Origin: JAPLKB01 sp964532465
GTDB lineage: Bacteria > Desulfobacterota > Syntrophorhabdia > Syntrophorhabdales > Syntrophorhabdaceae
DNA length: 64,000 nt
Assembly: GCA_964532465.1 (NCBI GenBank)
Contig: CAZHHX010000006.1
Coordinates: 51,497-115,496 of the forward strand
Direction: 5' to 3'
Shown: piece after piece, positions 32,412 to 41,757 of the stretch
Position numbering within the stretch: position 1 is the stretch's first letter
How the letters are laid out: each line of letters starts with the position of its first letter
Notes under the pieces: generated by a model
The model's database searches: none
Told to the model about the DNA's origin: nothing
What the model saw: the letters and a program-made list of their open reading frames with translations, nothing else
Made by a program: the position numbers and the translations under genes

Positions 32412-34493
32412 CTATTTATATAAAATAGATTTATCCTTGTCAAGATAAATTTGCAGATTTCTGCCAAAAAGATCGAACAAAACAGTCTGATGATCAATGT
32501 CCTGGGCAACGTCCCTTGTCCATGGAGATACTCCATAACTAAAAGTAGTCTTGCTGTCAGAGCCCTTAAACAGCCTTAGAGGGAACGTCAGCATCACCCC
32601 CTTGTCGTTATACCCTCTGTTCATACTGTCTTTAAATATTGAGGTGTCTGTCCAGCTATACCATCCTGACAGGATCACCCCTTTAATGAATTTTGCAACA
32701 GTTAACCTGGCGCCGTTGTCTCCTGCAAGAAACCTGCCCGCCTTTACATCTATAGTGGTTTCAATCTCAGGTATATTAAGCCTGGTATTAAAAAATACCG
32801 TATGATATGTCTTTGGATATTGGCTGCTCATTTGGAAAGAGTTATCAGGATCCCTTTTCTTTACAATGCTGCCGCTTACACCGACTAAAACCCTGCCTTT
32901 GTCAAGCGGCATGGCAATCTCGCCATCAAACCCTGCGTATTCAATTTCCAGCAAACCTAACGCCAATTTTCCATAAACATTGTATGCTGTTTTGAATATA
33001 TGATTATACATCAATCTTCCGAGTGATACTTTATTCTTCAGATATGGCACAATATCAGTTCTGACAGGTTCCGATGAAGGCTCATTCGCTGATGAAACAG
33101 TATTTAAAGGAAAACATTCAATACCCGCAATAAAGGAACCGCCCTTCCATGGACTGTAGCTTCCCCACAAACCAACACCAAGCCTGTATTTAAAAAAACC
33201 TGAAGGGTCATTCAGAAACATCCTGAAGGCAGGTCTGAAACCATAGTCAAAGTAGTTCCTGTGTTCCAGTTTAATATCCGGCGTTTCAACGACATCCGTG
33301 CTCATCTTTGACAGACGATAAAACCCGCCGGATGTAATCTTTTCTTCATACAATTCAGCGATATCAAGTCTTGTTGTTTTGAAACTGATTATCGGAGTCA
33401 GGTTATCGGTAAGAACAATATTAATTTTTTGAGTATTCGGAGGCGCAATATTATTTACAATCTTAAGGATTACCTCAATCGCCGTTGTGCTGTAATAATA
33501 TCTGTTGTTCTGCGCTTCAATATAAAGATCATATCCCTGTTCATCAATACCGATATTACTGAACCCTGACTCATACAATGCCTTAACCAATCGCTTACGC
33601 AATACTGCTGTCCTGTCCTCTTGTTTTTCCTTGTATGGATGATCATATATCGGGATCAGAGGTTGTCCGATATCAAAAGCCACAGAAAGGTTCACACCAA
33701 GCTGATTGCCTCTTTGATAGCTCAAACCAATATCCGCCCATTTCCAGGGCTTTAACCTCAAACCATAGTTAAATTTTGATTTCACAGGTTCAGTAAAATA
33801 TTTTTCCCAGGCAGGATCTCTCGTCTGTTGTTCATATCTGATAGGATTATATTCCATCATGAGGGCAAATTTCTCCGAAGGGGCAAACTGTATACCCCAG
33901 AAAAATTGCGAGTCCCTAAACCACCCTTTTGCATCTTGGAACATTTCAATTTTAAACCCTTCACCTTGACTTGGTAGTTGTGTTTTTCCGAACCGGCCGT
34001 TGCCTAATCCAAGCGAGAAATCAAAGGGGTATATCTGTTTACTTGCAACAAGATATTGCGATGCATAAACCCTTGTTCCATGAGGGTCCATAATTCCAAT
34101 AGAAACAGCAGGTTTATATTTACCTTCTTCAACAAATTTATATTTTAAATCAAATGACTTATCTTTGTAGTCGCCATATGCGTCGCCAAGCCCGCCGGAT
34201 ACACCTAAAATTTGAGTGACTCTTCCGCCTATTTCAAGGTTTTTCCAAGGACTCACAGTGACATAGTAGTAACGGTATGGCTCAATCTGGCTTGCTCCTG
34301 CCCTGAATTCATTTTCCTTCAGTACTCTTGCGGTAGGAGTCTCCATAAGACCAGTCCCGCCCCAGTTGGCAGGTCCGCCAAAAGGTTCGATTGAGGCTAT
34401 GCATAAACTTGGAATACAAGAAATAATGACACCGAAAAAGAAGGCCATACTTGTAAAAAGACAAAATCTATTTGCGTTCTTTTTTTTCAGCAA
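32412..34493 (-). CDS. YjbH-family exopolysaccharide outer-membrane protein
   Basis: 693 residues, signal peptide in the first 35. The mature N-terminus has the YjbH hallmark GGPANWGGTGLMETPTARVL-type opening followed by many amphipathic strands suited to an outer-membrane barrel (DFSLGLGNGRFG, LGVNLSVAFDIG, FRPAFRMFLNDPSGFFKYRLG). YjbH homologues accompany SLBB exporters and chain-length regulators in capsule/exopolysaccharide clusters; YjbH of E. coli alters colony polysaccharide. It follows the SLBB gene by 89 bp and precedes the YjbE-like gene. No glycosyltransferases sit nearby, so the polymer is made elsewhere. Confidence 0.88.
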   Translation of the reverse strand: MLKKKNANRFCLFTSMAFFFGVIISCIPSLCIASIEPFGGPANWGGTGLMETPTARVLKENEFRAGASQIEPYRYYYVTVSPWKNLEIGGRVTQILGVSGGLGDAYGDYKDKSFDLKYKFVEEGKYKPAVSIGIMDPHGTRVYASQYLVASKQIYPFDFSLGLGNGRFGKTQLPSQGEGFKIEMFQDAKGWFRDSQFFWGIQFAPSEKFALMMEYNPIRYEQQTRDPAWEKYFTEPVKSKFNYGLRLKPWKWADIGLSYQRGNQLGVNLSVAFDIGQPLIPIYDHPYKEKQEDRTAVLRKRLVKALYESGFSNIGIDEQGYDLYIEAQNNRYYYSTTAIEVILKIVNNIAPPNTQKINIVLTDNLTPIISFKTTRLDIAELYEEKITSGGFYRLSKMSTDVVETPDIKLEHRNYFDYGFRPAFRMFLNDPSGFFKYRLGVGLWGSYSPWKGGSFIAGIECFPLNTVSSANEPSSEPVRTDIVPYLKNKVSLGRLMYNHIFKTAYNVYGKLALGLLEIEYAGFDGEIAMPLDKGRVLVGVSGSIVKKRDPDNSFQMSSQYPKTYHTVFFNTRLNIPEIETTIDVKAGRFLAGDNGARLTVAKFIKGVILSGWYSWTDTSIFKDSMNRGYNDKGVMLTFPLRLFKGSDSKTTFSYGVSPWTRDVAQDIDHQTVLFDLFGRNLQIYLDKDKSILYK

Positions 34494-34582
34494 TTTCTTC
34501 AGCCATTATTGTGGAATTTGAGAATAAAGCTCACTAACTTTTTTTGGATTCGTGCCAATAATAATTCTTTTTTCCCTGCTTA

Positions 34583-37084
34583 TTAATAGAGGGCCTTTAC
34601 CACACCGGCACTAATAAATAGATTGGCAAGGATCTGGGTAATATCCTTGATCTCCCTCATCCAGGCAATACGTGTCACCTTTTCCGGGACAACAATGGTG
34701 TCTCCCGGCTCAACTTCCTTTACCGATTCACCGAATGTGGCCATTTCCCATCTTGTCTGCGCTGAATTCCAACTGAACCATCCCCTGTTCATCCTCATGG
34801 CGCTACCGTCTGCCTTCATTATATAGGTATTACTCGTGTCCGCCCATCGAGAAGCCCCGCCGGCAAGATCAATATAGTCTTTACTGCTTAATGAACCGGA
34901 GTATATAAAACTGCCCTGAGTCATCACTGAACCTGCCACATTTACGATATTATTAGATGTAGGGATATAGAGCGTATCTCCACCCTCGATCTCAATGTCA
35001 AAATCACTCCCCTTTAAAAGCCTCAAATGTCCCAGATGTATTGTTAATCTCCCCGTTGCCTTAAGCTTTCTTAATGATTCAAGAAACTTCATCTTTTGAT
35101 CAGCTTCAGTTTTTCTTGCTGTCACCTCATCGCCGGATGTTGCAGTGGCAGCCTGCGCAGAGCTTGCAGACATAAGCTCCCTTTCAAGCCTCATTGTTAT
35201 GTCCTCAATATTCTTCTGCTGGACATCACGCAATCTTTCTCTTGTAAAAACCGCTCCCCTCAAATACGCATACTCGCTATAACCGCCTGCCGTTTCTATC
35301 AATGAAGAAAGACGTTCCCCTCTTTTGATCGGGTATACACCGGGAAATCGCACTTCACCCTGGATGGTCACTGTTTGCTGTAGTTGCCAGTTAGGGATGC
35401 TCTTAACAAAAAGGTAGTCATCTTCTTTGAGCACATAATTGTTCTCCGGGTCACCTGCCATGGCTCTCTCAAGACTTAAAAGCATCTTTTCCGTTTTCGG
35501 GCCCTCGTCAGCAACGGAATATCTCACCAGATCCGTCTCCTTTGTGTATGCATAGTATTTAAGACCTCCTGCCAGCAAGATCAGGTCCTTTACGGTCATT
35601 CCCGGTTTTAATCCGTAGCTCCCCTCTCTTTGCACAGCGCCGGAGAGCTTCACAACCCGTTTCTCTTGCACAACCTGAAAAATCTTAACAATATCCCCGG
35701 AATGCAACTTGATATCTTTATCTTTCATGTTTGTCAGGTCATCTTCATACACAATCTGTCTGTTGTTATCAACAATCCTTTCTATCTGAGCCCTGCCTGT
35801 AAAGGCAATAGTATCCAAACCGCCTGCCATTTCTATGAGCCGGGGTATAGTAGTATCCCCTTTAAGCTCATATATGGCGGGGCTATTCACACTTCCCATT
35901 ATTGCTACAAACTTGCCGGCAGGGGGAATAAACACCACATCTTCCGGAAGCAGTCTCACATCCTTTGCCTTGTCGCCTTTAAGCAGAAAATCATACAGAT
36001 CAAGGTGAACTATTGTCTTTCCATTCCTCTTTACTTGTATATCCCGCATCGTCCCGGTTTTGCCCGGACCGCCTGCCTCGAAAAGAGCGTTTATAACCGA
36101 CGAAAATGAAGAGATCGTATAAGTTCCGGGCCTTTCCGCGTTCCCGACTACAAAGATCCTCATAGTCCGCAGTTGGCCCATGCTTACATTCATCTCAAAA
36201 CCCGTAAAATATCTTGACAGAGACTTATGCAGCACCTCCTTTAATTCCCTATAGCTGAGACCGGCAACATTTAGCGTACCTGCTTTGGGAAGCGCAATAT
36301 TCCCGTGATTATCCACAAATACATTCCAGATTCCATCAACACCACCCCACATAACAATTTTTACTTCGTCGCCGGGCCCCAAAACATAATCCGGCCCTAC
36401 AGGTATGTTGGCGCCCTGGGCAGAGTTGAAAGAAGACTGCCTGAAGAGGTCATAACCGAAATGCTTGATATCAGTTGACACAATAAAGGGCAACCTCAAG
36501 CCCAGCATCTTGAAAGCTCTTGTAATTGCGTCAACAGTCCCTACTATGAAACCGGCATCAATGAGAACAGGTTTATCAGTAACCTCCAGTTCCTGATACA
36601 CTTGTGACGCATCTCTTTTTTCTGACGGTTGGTTTAATGTATCTTTATCTGTCTGCTTTGTCGTTTTTTTAGTTATTTTTATAATTTTAATAGGCACTGC
36701 AATTGTTCCTTTGTTAATGGTCCGATCTGAATAGAGGAAAATAATCCCGTCCAATCTCTTGATGATGTCAAACTGAAACTCATTGATTTCAATAACCTTC
36801 TCAGTTATAAATCGCTCGAATTCCGACTGCTTTTCTTCGGCTATTTTAACTTGCTGAGGAAGTTGCTGAAATGTTTGAGGAGGCTGCGGCGGTACCTGTT
36901 GGTAATTATATTGCTGCCCAATGGTAGGGTTTTGCCCTACCCCGTATGGACCGGCTAAATTCGGCTGAACTTGGTATGGTTGAACAGGTTGTTGCATTAA
37001 AGGTGAGGTCATCTGTGCCGGCAGACTACCGCAGCATATAAATATTAAAAAAAAGATTGCCGAGGTCTGTAAATATCTTATCAT
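34583..37084 (-). CDS. Polysaccharide export outer-membrane protein with multiple SLBB domains
   Basis: 833 residues. Signal peptide, then a Pro/Gln-rich low-complexity linker (about 25-75). A Poly_export domain begins with DYVLGPGDEVKIVMWG (about residue 220), followed by several SLBB beta-grasp repeats, each with the PG-x-Y/GG-L pattern (RPGTYTISSFSSVINALFEAGG; REGSYGLKPGMTVKDLILLAGG; FPGVYPIKRGERLSSLIETAGG). A near-terminal hydrophobic stretch (IAWMREIKDITQILANLFIS) may cross the outer membrane as in Wza. It is about twice the size of Wza, matching the larger multi-SLBB exporters. It sits 24 bp after the Wzz gene. Confidence 0.93.
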   Translation of the reverse strand: MIRYLQTSAIFFLIFICCGSLPAQMTSPLMQQPVQPYQVQPNLAGPYGVGQNPTIGQQYNYQQVPPQPPQTFQQLPQQVKIAEEKQSEFERFITEKVIEINEFQFDIIKRLDGIIFLYSDRTINKGTIAVPIKIIKITKKTTKQTDKDTLNQPSEKRDASQVYQELEVTDKPVLIDAGFIVGTVDAITRAFKMLGLRLPFIVSTDIKHFGYDLFRQSSFNSAQGANIPVGPDYVLGPGDEVKIVMWGGVDGIWNVFVDNHGNIALPKAGTLNVAGLSYRELKEVLHKSLSRYFTGFEMNVSMGQLRTMRIFVVGNAERPGTYTISSFSSVINALFEAGGPGKTGTMRDIQVKRNGKTIVHLDLYDFLLKGDKAKDVRLLPEDVVFIPPAGKFVAIMGSVNSPAIYELKGDTTIPRLIEMAGGLDTIAFTGRAQIERIVDNNRQIVYEDDLTNMKDKDIKLHSGDIVKIFQVVQEKRVVKLSGAVQREGSYGLKPGMTVKDLILLAGGLKYYAYTKETDLVRYSVADEGPKTEKMLLSLERAMAGDPENNYVLKEDDYLFVKSIPNWQLQQTVTIQGEVRFPGVYPIKRGERLSSLIETAGGYSEYAYLRGAVFTRERLRDVQQKNIEDITMRLERELMSASSAQAATATSGDEVTARKTEADQKMKFLESLRKLKATGRLTIHLGHLRLLKGSDFDIEIEGGDTLYIPTSNNIVNVAGSVMTQGSFIYSGSLSSKDYIDLAGGASRWADTSNTYIMKADGSAMRMNRGWFSWNSAQTRWEMATFGESVKEVEPGDTIVVPEKVTRIAWMREIKDITQILANLFISAGVVKALY

Positions 37085-37108
37085 GAGTTTACTCCCGTAA
37101 TGTTTAAT

Positions 37109-38374
37109 TCAATTTTTATTTGTTTTAATGCTTTTCATCAGCTTATTTAGCATATTCTCCAGCTTAGGCAAAAGGCCAGAGGAAAAATGTTTTTTTATCT
37201 CATCAATTCTTTCTTTGTTTTCGGGATTTGAAAAGGATTTTTCTGCATATTCCATAAAAAAAACAGCGCAAATTGAAAGGAAAAAGCCGACAATGCCAGC
37301 AGTAAGCACCATTCTTGTTCTTTGAGGCTTGAATCTCTTCTCGGGTGGTTCTGCTTTATCAATCACTTGAATTATCGTCGCATCCTTGCCTTCATCGATT
37401 TTTGCCGCTTCATACTGTCTGAGTATAAATTCATAAAGGACTGAATGGAATTTCACATTTCTAAACTTTCTCAAATATTCCAATGCGGCTCCGGGTGCTT
37501 CTTGTGACGGCATTATGGGGTCATACTCTATCTTGTTTTTTAATTGCAGATTGTTTACTTCAGCCTTCATGGCTTTTATCGCTTCTTCGGCTCTCTTAAC
37601 GTCAGGATTATTGCTTGTTGAATACGTCCTTAGCACCCTTAAATCTATTTCTCTTGCGGCGATTTGCGCCTTCATGCTTGCTATATTGTTAATCGCTACA
37701 AACGCCTGTTGCTCTATAAGTAAAATACCTGTTTTTTCCTGAAAAACTTTTAAATCCTCTTCTGCTGCCTCTAACGTCTTTTTTTCACCCACAAGTTGCT
37801 CTTCATAAAACAATCTTCTCTGGCTCGCCTCACCTATGGCAAGTCCTTTATTAAAAGATTTCAACTCTTCAACAAAGGTGTTTGCATACCGAGCAGCCAT
37901 CTTCGGGTCTTTATCCGTAACAGATATGTTTATTATTCCGCTTCTCTTGTCGTCTTTTGCGTTAAGCGCACATGAAAGGACGCTCCGTGCCTGCTCCCTC
38001 GAATTGGTTTTATACAATTTCATAAGGTCAAGTCTGTCAATAATACGGTCTAAAAGACTATTTGTTCTCAAAAAAGCAATATAAAGGTCGCTGGTTGTTT
38101 TCAAGGCGCCTGTGGGCAAACCGACCGCGCCGGATGGGCCTCCCAACTGGCCCAAAAGCTGGGACATTGCACTTTGGTTTGACTGTTGAGGAGGCATGAT
38201 CTTCGTTTCAGCCATATAAACCGGCGGTAAAATAAGGCTATAAATTGCAGTTAACACCATAATACCCAACGTTGTGTAGGCAATAAGTTTTTTTCGTTTT
38301 ACAAGAACAATTAAATAATCCAACAGATTGATTTCATCTTCAGCATATTCTGTTTTAACGGGATTTTCCTCCAA
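37109..38374 (-). CDS. Wzz/GumC-type chain-length regulator
   Basis: 421 residues, TTG start with GGGGGAAG just upstream. Two membrane segments, about 29-50 (AYTTLGIMVLTAIYSLIL) and about 365-385 (VLTAGIVGFFLSICAVFFM), flank a periplasmic domain with coiled coils (about 185-270). The PP-x-R-F-K-P-like segment before the second helix reads PPEKRFKPQRTRM. No C-terminal Walker kinase domain is attached. It controls polymer length and bridges to the exporter encoded next. It is the first gene of the minus-strand polysaccharide cluster and divergent from the sdh operon. Confidence 0.92.
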   Translation of the reverse strand: MEENPVKTEYAEDEINLLDYLIVLVKRKKLIAYTTLGIMVLTAIYSLILPPVYMAETKIMPPQQSNQSAMSQLLGQLGGPSGAVGLPTGALKTTSDLYIAFLRTNSLLDRIIDRLDLMKLYKTNSREQARSVLSCALNAKDDKRSGIINISVTDKDPKMAARYANTFVEELKSFNKGLAIGEASQRRLFYEEQLVGEKKTLEAAEEDLKVFQEKTGILLIEQQAFVAINNIASMKAQIAAREIDLRVLRTYSTSNNPDVKRAEEAIKAMKAEVNNLQLKNKIEYDPIMPSQEAPGAALEYLRKFRNVKFHSVLYEFILRQYEAAKIDEGKDATIIQVIDKAEPPEKRFKPQRTRMVLTAGIVGFFLSICAVFFMEYAEKSFSNPENKERIDEIKKHFSSGLLPKLENMLNKLMKSIKTNKN

Positions 38375-38431
38375 ACTTCCCCCTGTGATAGACGTTTTTA
38401 TTTTATTCAGTTAATACAGATTTAAAGTACT

Positions 38432-38461
38432 ATTATTCGTTTCTTCACTGACAAAAGTCAA
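38432..38461 (-). promoter_or_regulatory. Candidate promoter of the polysaccharide cluster
   Basis: On the minus strand TTGACT (38461-38456), 18 bases, AATAAT (38437-38432), 57 bases upstream of the Wzz start. Confidence 0.4.
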
Positions 38462-38502
38462 GATATTTTATAAATGTTCGATAAATATTTCACTAAATTC
38501 CC

Positions 38503-38532
38503 TTGACAAGAAAGAATTTCAATTGATATGTA
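38503..38532 (+). promoter_or_regulatory. Candidate promoter of the sdh/Rieske/cytochrome b operon
   Basis: Perfect TTGACA (38503-38508), 18-base spacer, TATGTA (38527-38532). Transcription would start within a few bases of the sdhC ATG (38540), where no ribosome-binding site exists. Confidence 0.45.
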
Positions 38533-38539
38533 ATGAAGC

Positions 38540-38848
38540 ATGTTTATATGGCTTTTTCACAGAATCAGCGGTGTGTCCCTTCTAATACTTCTCGGCATAA
38601 AGATATTAACCGGGTTCTTCCTGTTCACAAAAGACAAGAAGCCTGACTGGGCGCTCAGCCTCCACCGCCAACCCTTGCTTGACGTGCTGATACTCATACT
38701 TTTTACCTTTCACAGCATATACGGCATAAGGACAATTATTTTGGATTTTGGATATAAGAAGGAAAAACAGTTGTTCCTTTTATCCAATATTACAGCGGCA
38801 ATCATTTCGCTGGCCCTTATTTATATGTACAGTATAACCTCGCAATGA
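38540..38848 (+). CDS. sdhC: Succinate dehydrogenase/fumarate reductase membrane anchor, short SdhC type
   Basis: 102 residues, three membrane helices. The N-terminal LFHRISGVSLL is the SdhC quinone-site HR-x-SG motif, and the second helix carries the haem-ligand pattern FHSIYGIRTIILDFG. The protein is short for an SdhC and no SdhD follows, so either it dimerises or a second anchor lies elsewhere. No Shine-Dalgarno precedes the ATG. Its TGA overlaps the sdhA start by four bases. It anchors the SdhAB dimer in the membrane and passes electrons to or from quinone. Confidence 0.88.
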   Translation: MFIWLFHRISGVSLLILLGIKILTGFFLFTKDKKPDWALSLHRQPLLDVLILILFTFHSIYGIRTIILDFGYKKEKQLFLLSNITAAIISLALIYMYSITSQ

Positions 38849-40551
38849 TGCTTTCTTATGATGTCCTCATTGTCGGCGGAGGTCTTGCAGGACTCCGGGC
38901 AGCAGTCGGTCTTTGTGACAAATATAATGTAGGAGTCTTATCCAAGGTGCACCCTGTCAGGTCACATTCTATCGCTGCGCAGGGCGGTATAAATGCAGCC
39001 CTTGCAAACAACCCGGACGGCCAGGACGATACCTGGGAGAAACATGCTTTTGACACGATAAAAGGAAGCGATTATCTTGCGGATCAGGACGCTGTAGAGA
39101 TTATGTGCAGGGAAGCAATAGAGGTGGTGTATGAGATGGAACATTGGGGTTGCCCCTTCAGCAGGTTCCCTGACGGGTCTATCGCGCAGAGACCCTTTGG
39201 AGGCGCCGGATATCCCCGCACCTGTTATTCGGCAGATTTAACAGGACATGCGTTGCTCAATACTCTCAACGAAAGGGCTGTATCGAAAGGAGTAAAGATA
39301 TACACCGAATGGTTTGTTCTGTCCCTTGTTACAGACAACAATATATGCCACGGTGTCATCGCCTTTGATCTCAAAAATGGTGAAATAGTGCCAATACTCG
39401 CTAAAACAACTTTGTTTGCCACCGGCGGTTACGGCAGGATTTATCTCCATTCCACTAACGCCCTGATAAATACCGGAAGCGGCATCGGTATTGCCTATAA
39501 GGCCGGTGCTCCCATAAAAGATACGGAATTTGTCCAGTTTCATCCAACCGCCCTAATCGGCACCAACATCCTTATAACAGAAGCAGCAAGAGGCGAAGGC
39601 GGCTACCTCATCAATAATAACAATGAAAGGCTTATGGAACGTTATGTGCCGAATGCAATGGAACTTGCACCGCGGGATATTGTTTCAAGGAGTATTCAGA
39701 CAGAAATAGATGAAGGCAGGGGGTTTGAGCATCCTCTCGGTAAATACGTCAATCTTGATTTGAGACACCTCGGCACCAGGAAGATAATGGAAAAGCTGCC
39801 CGGTATCCGGAATATCTGCATCGATTTTATCGGCATTGATCCTATTCTTGAACCGGTCCCTATCATGCCCTGCCAGCACTACTCCATGGGAGGCATAGAC
39901 ACAAACGAGAAATGTGAAACCGACATATCCGGGTTTTACGCAGCCGGAGAGTGCGCATGTGTAAGCGTGCACGGCGCAAACAGGCTTGGCGGCAATTCAC
40001 TTCTCGATACAATCGTCTTCGGGAAACTCGCATGTTCTGCCATCGATAAATATCTCCGGGACAACATTATAAAACTTGATGAAAAGCTCCTCTTCAGTAA
40101 AAAAGAAGAGATAGAGAAGAAGATATACAGACTGATACGCGAAGGAAATGAAAAACCCTACAGAATTCTTGCAGACCTGAGTGAAATAATGAGCAACTGC
40201 GTCGGTATATTCAGAGAAAAGGTCGGACTTGAACAGGCACTGAAGGACATTGACAAAATCAAGGAAAGATACAAAGGTGTCCATGTCGGCTCCTCAACAA
40301 TGCATATGAATTATGAGCTTCTTAATGCCGTAGAGCTTGAATATATGATCGAAGTAGCTCATACTACTGCCGTAGGGGCTTATCTAAGGGAAGAAAGCAG
40401 GGGCGCTCATTTTAGAAAAGACTTCGACAAAAGAGATGATACTGACTGGCTGAAACATACTGTTGCAAGGATCGGTAGAGACGGGGAACCGGTAGTTTCT
40501 CATAAAGATGTAGCAATTACAAACTATGAGCCCATGGAAAGAAAATATTGA
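38845..40551 (+). CDS. sdhA: Succinate dehydrogenase/fumarate reductase flavoprotein subunit
   Basis: 568 residues. Rossmann dinucleotide motif VGGGLAGLRAA at the N-terminus; the FAD-attachment histidine lies in RSHSIAAQGGINAAL. Active-site segments include FVQFHPTAL, the catalytic arginine region APRDIVSRSI, QHYSMGGI and RLGGNSLLD. SdhA oxidises succinate (or reduces fumarate) and covalently binds FAD. A double ATG start overlaps sdhC; the stop overlaps the TTG start of sdhB (TTGA). Sequence alone does not tell direction of the reaction. Confidence 0.96.
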   Translation: MMLSYDVLIVGGGLAGLRAAVGLCDKYNVGVLSKVHPVRSHSIAAQGGINAALANNPDGQDDTWEKHAFDTIKGSDYLADQDAVEIMCREAIEVVYEMEHWGCPFSRFPDGSIAQRPFGGAGYPRTCYSADLTGHALLNTLNERAVSKGVKIYTEWFVLSLVTDNNICHGVIAFDLKNGEIVPILAKTTLFATGGYGRIYLHSTNALINTGSGIGIAYKAGAPIKDTEFVQFHPTALIGTNILITEAARGEGGYLINNNNERLMERYVPNAMELAPRDIVSRSIQTEIDEGRGFEHPLGKYVNLDLRHLGTRKIMEKLPGIRNICIDFIGIDPILEPVPIMPCQHYSMGGIDTNEKCETDISGFYAAGECACVSVHGANRLGGNSLLDTIVFGKLACSAIDKYLRDNIIKLDEKLLFSKKEEIEKKIYRLIREGNEKPYRILADLSEIMSNCVGIFREKVGLEQALKDIDKIKERYKGVHVGSSTMHMNYELLNAVELEYMIEVAHTTAVGAYLREESRGAHFRKDFDKRDDTDWLKHTVARIGRDGEPVVSHKDVAITNYEPMERKY

Positions 40552-41297
40552 TTACTGCCAATGAATATACATTCAAGATTCTCCGATATGATATGAAAGA
40601 ACCGGATGTCCGGCCTTATTTTAAGTCATACCGAATTAAGGTAATATCCGGTCTGACGGTTCTTATGACACTGTTACGTATCCGTGATGAAATAGATGGG
40701 ACGCTTTCATTCAGATCATCTTGCAGATCGGCGGTCTGCGGCTCCTGCGCAATGCTGATTAACGGCAAAATCGATCTTGCATGCAGATCCCAGGTTGCCT
40801 CTTTCGGCGACAACACAATAGTGCTTGAGCCTCTCCCCAATCTCGAAATCATCAAGGACTTAGTCGTTGACATGGCCCCCTTCTGGAATACCTATGAAAA
40901 GGTTAACCCCTATCTGATCAGGAAAAGTCCGGAACCGGAAAAAGAGATTCTACAGGATGAAGATGAAAGGAAACACATAGATCAATACGTTAACTGCATC
41001 CTCTGCGCATCCTGCTACGGCGCATGTCCGGTGCTTTCACGAGACCCTGATTATGTGGGTCCCGCAGCTTTTGCAAAGCTTGAACGGTTCATTCTCGACT
41101 CCAGGGACGAAAGGCATCTAAACTTCCTCGAAGGGATAAACAACGAAAAGGGGGTGTGGGGGTGTGATACAATGCTTCGGTGTGTCGATGCATGTCCGAA
41201 AGATGTAAGGCCTATAGACTCTATTGTAGGTTTAAGAAAAACACTTTTGAAGTACAAGGCAAAAAAGATTTTCGGGATGACAAAAGATGAAGATTGA
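40548..41297 (+). CDS. sdhB: Succinate dehydrogenase/fumarate reductase iron-sulfur subunit
   Basis: 249 residues, TTG start overlapping the sdhA stop. The plant-type [2Fe-2S] domain has C-x4-C-x2-C (CRSAVCGSC) and a fourth cysteine in IDLAC. The C-terminal domain has CILCASCYGACP for the [4Fe-4S] centre and a distal cysteine pair in MLRCVDACPKD that completes the [3Fe-4S] centre. It relays electrons between FAD and quinone. The gene overlaps the Rieske gene by 11 bp, an unusual partner. Confidence 0.95.
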   Translation: MITANEYTFKILRYDMKEPDVRPYFKSYRIKVISGLTVLMTLLRIRDEIDGTLSFRSSCRSAVCGSCAMLINGKIDLACRSQVASFGDNTIVLEPLPNLEIIKDLVVDMAPFWNTYEKVNPYLIRKSPEPEKEILQDEDERKHIDQYVNCILCASCYGACPVLSRDPDYVGPAAFAKLERFILDSRDERHLNFLEGINNEKGVWGCDTMLRCVDACPKDVRPIDSIVGLRKTLLKYKAKKIFGMTKDED

Positions 41298-41757
41298 TTA
41301 TTCACTGGTCACGCGGCGGAAATTTCTCAATGCCCTTTTTGGCGGATGGCTTTTCGCCTTTTTCTCTGGCAGTGTTTATGCGCTTATGCGGTTTGCCTTT
41401 CCCACCCTCGGAAAAGAACCTGATTTCGTGGTACTCGATGCCGATGACTTTATAAACATACCTCCGAACTCCGTAAAAACCTTTGCATGGGGAGGAAAGG
41501 TCGGGCTTTTTTTTAGAAAGGCGGATGGAGCTACAACAGCGCTGAAGGGCTTGTGCACGCATATGGAATGCAATATCACCTACAAACAGGAAGATAGAAA
41601 ATTCTATTGTGCATGTCATGAAGGCTGGTTTGACGAAAACGGCAAAAACATCAAGGGGCCTCCGCCAAAACCACTTGAGTTTTTTGATATTAAAATTGAA
41701 GGCGAAAGAATTATCGTTTTGAAAAAGGGGATAAAGGTTGATTTATCAAAGGTTTAA
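41287..41757 (+). CDS. Rieske iron-sulfur protein
   Basis: 156 residues. The N-terminus has a Tat-like TRRKFLN then a hydrophobic anchor (LFGGWLFAFFSGSVYALMRFAF). The cluster ligands are complete: CTHMEC in box 1 and CACHEGW in box 2, each with one Cys and one His ligand plus the disulfide cysteines. The early GGKVGLFFRK strand and GPPPKPLEFFDI loop match the Rieske of b6f/bc complexes. It overlaps sdhB at its start and cytochrome b at its end (20 bp). Confidence 0.94.
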   Translation: MKIDYSLVTRRKFLNALFGGWLFAFFSGSVYALMRFAFPTLGKEPDFVVLDADDFINIPPNSVKTFAWGGKVGLFFRKADGATTALKGLCTHMECNITYKQEDRKFYCACHEGWFDENGKNIKGPPPKPLEFFDIKIEGERIIVLKKGIKVDLSKV

